The notes under the pieces are model-generated. The model had not been told where the DNA came from and searched no databases. It saw nothing but the letters and a program-made list of their open reading frames with translations. 6,249 bases of DNA, taken from positions 1 through 6,249 of the forward strand of contig JAUUYW010000205.1 in assembly GCA_030590265.1 (NCBI GenBank). The letters are read 5' to 3'. The position numbers and the translations under genes were made by a program. Of the stretch, positions 5,918-6,249 are shown piece by piece (position 1 is the stretch's first letter; each line of letters begins with the position of its first letter). The stretch is from Candidatus Krumholzibacteriia bacterium. GTDB lineage: Bacteria > Krumholzibacteriota > Krumholzibacteriia > LZORAL124-64-63.

Positions 5918-6249
5918 CTACCCCCGAATCTCCTCCCAAATAGTCTTCATATCATGCTTTACCCTAACCTTGCGGTCCCGGTAAGTCGTGTGCAACAACT
6001 CATGTGATTTGTGCCCCAACGGCTCACCCAAAAACTCCTTATAAAGCTTCTGAATACACGGGTTGTTATGCGACTGCCGAATAGGCGCTTCCTTATCGAT
6101 CTTGTATATGGCTTTCTGGCGTTCATGCCAAAAGCTCTGGTAGTTTTTCTTGATGCGCGGCTGGCCTCCACCACCCATGCAACCACCAGGACAGCCCATG
6201 AACTCAATAAAGGTGTAGTCGGCCTCGCCGCTCTTCACACGTTCGACCA
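5918..6249 (-). CDS. [FeFe] hydrogenase, C-terminal part (runs off the window)
   Basis: [FeFe] hydrogenases reduce protons to H2, or oxidise H2, at the H-cluster. The frame is open from the right edge to a TAG at 5918 and shows about 110 residues. Near the start is FIEFMGCPGGCMGGGGQP, the third H-cluster motif, whose two cysteines bind the [4Fe-4S] cubane and bridge it to the diiron site. It is followed by the iron-hydrogenase small-subunit domain: RQKAIYKIDKEAPIRQSHNNP, then IQKLYKEFLGEP and HKSHELLHTTY. A charged tail of about 20 residues (ending WEEIRG) follows. The first two H-cluster motifs and any N-terminal ferredoxin domains lie outside, so the type (monomeric, NAD-linked, bifurcating) cannot be told. 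The motif has Gly where Ala is usual in M-A-C-P-G-G-C. The gene is convergent with the peptidase gene and is not part of its operon. Confidence 0.93.
   Translation of the reverse strand, partial: VERVKSGEADYTFIEFMGCPGGCMGGGGQPRIKKNYQSFWHERQKAIYKIDKEAPIRQSHNNPCIQKLYKEFLGEPLGHKSHELLHTTYRDRKVRVKHDMKTIWEEIRG

Overview
This window comes from a bacterium of moderate GC content whose genes point to an anaerobic or fermentative life. It holds the C-terminal end of an [FeFe] hydrogenase, a flavin-dependent thymidylate synthase (ThyX) and a histidine-degrading urocanase. The secreted proteins suggest an uncultured lineage near the FCB group, such as the Krumholzibacteria or Eisenbacteria. That hint comes from tandem PPC-like domains of the 'EGEP...DGY...NGGCNS...RDTDW' style and a C-terminal W-x-x-I-R-x-x-Y-R tail. 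It rests on remembered sequence style and no database search was possible.

Layout: positions 1-3774 carry three minus-strand genes. In transcription order they are a secreted acidic, cysteine-rich protein with two PPC-like domains (3774-2692), the long, animal-type urocanase hutU (2589-556, GTG start) and thyX (528 to beyond position 1). A 275-bp divergent intergenic region (3775-4049) holds a good minus-strand promoter and a perfect 16-bp palindrome. On the plus strand follow a five-helix YIP1-family membrane protein (4050-4586) and, 11 bp later, a secreted C1B (bleomycin-hydrolase-like) cysteine peptidase (4598-5863). A hairpin separates this pair from the convergent [FeFe] hydrogenase gene (5918 to beyond 6249), of which only the C-terminal end is in the window.

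The most notable observation is in thyX. The reading frame matches ThyX up to the RHR-T-A of the ThyX signature, then switches to a sequence starting CLAEGTELYFDLPGG, which looks like the N-terminal splicing block of an intein. The intein would interrupt the catalytic/FAD-binding motif, so active ThyX would require protein splicing. It runs off the window, so its endonuclease and C-terminal blocks cannot be seen.

How the genes may work together: hutU and thyX are 27 bp apart and probably co-transcribed. Histidine degradation through urocanate can deliver a one-carbon unit to tetrahydrofolate, and methylene-tetrahydrofolate is the carbon donor for ThyX, so a metabolic link is possible but is inference. 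The YIP1 protein and the peptidase form a likely two-gene operon of envelope and exported proteins. No CRISPR array, tRNA, rRNA or insertion sequence was seen.
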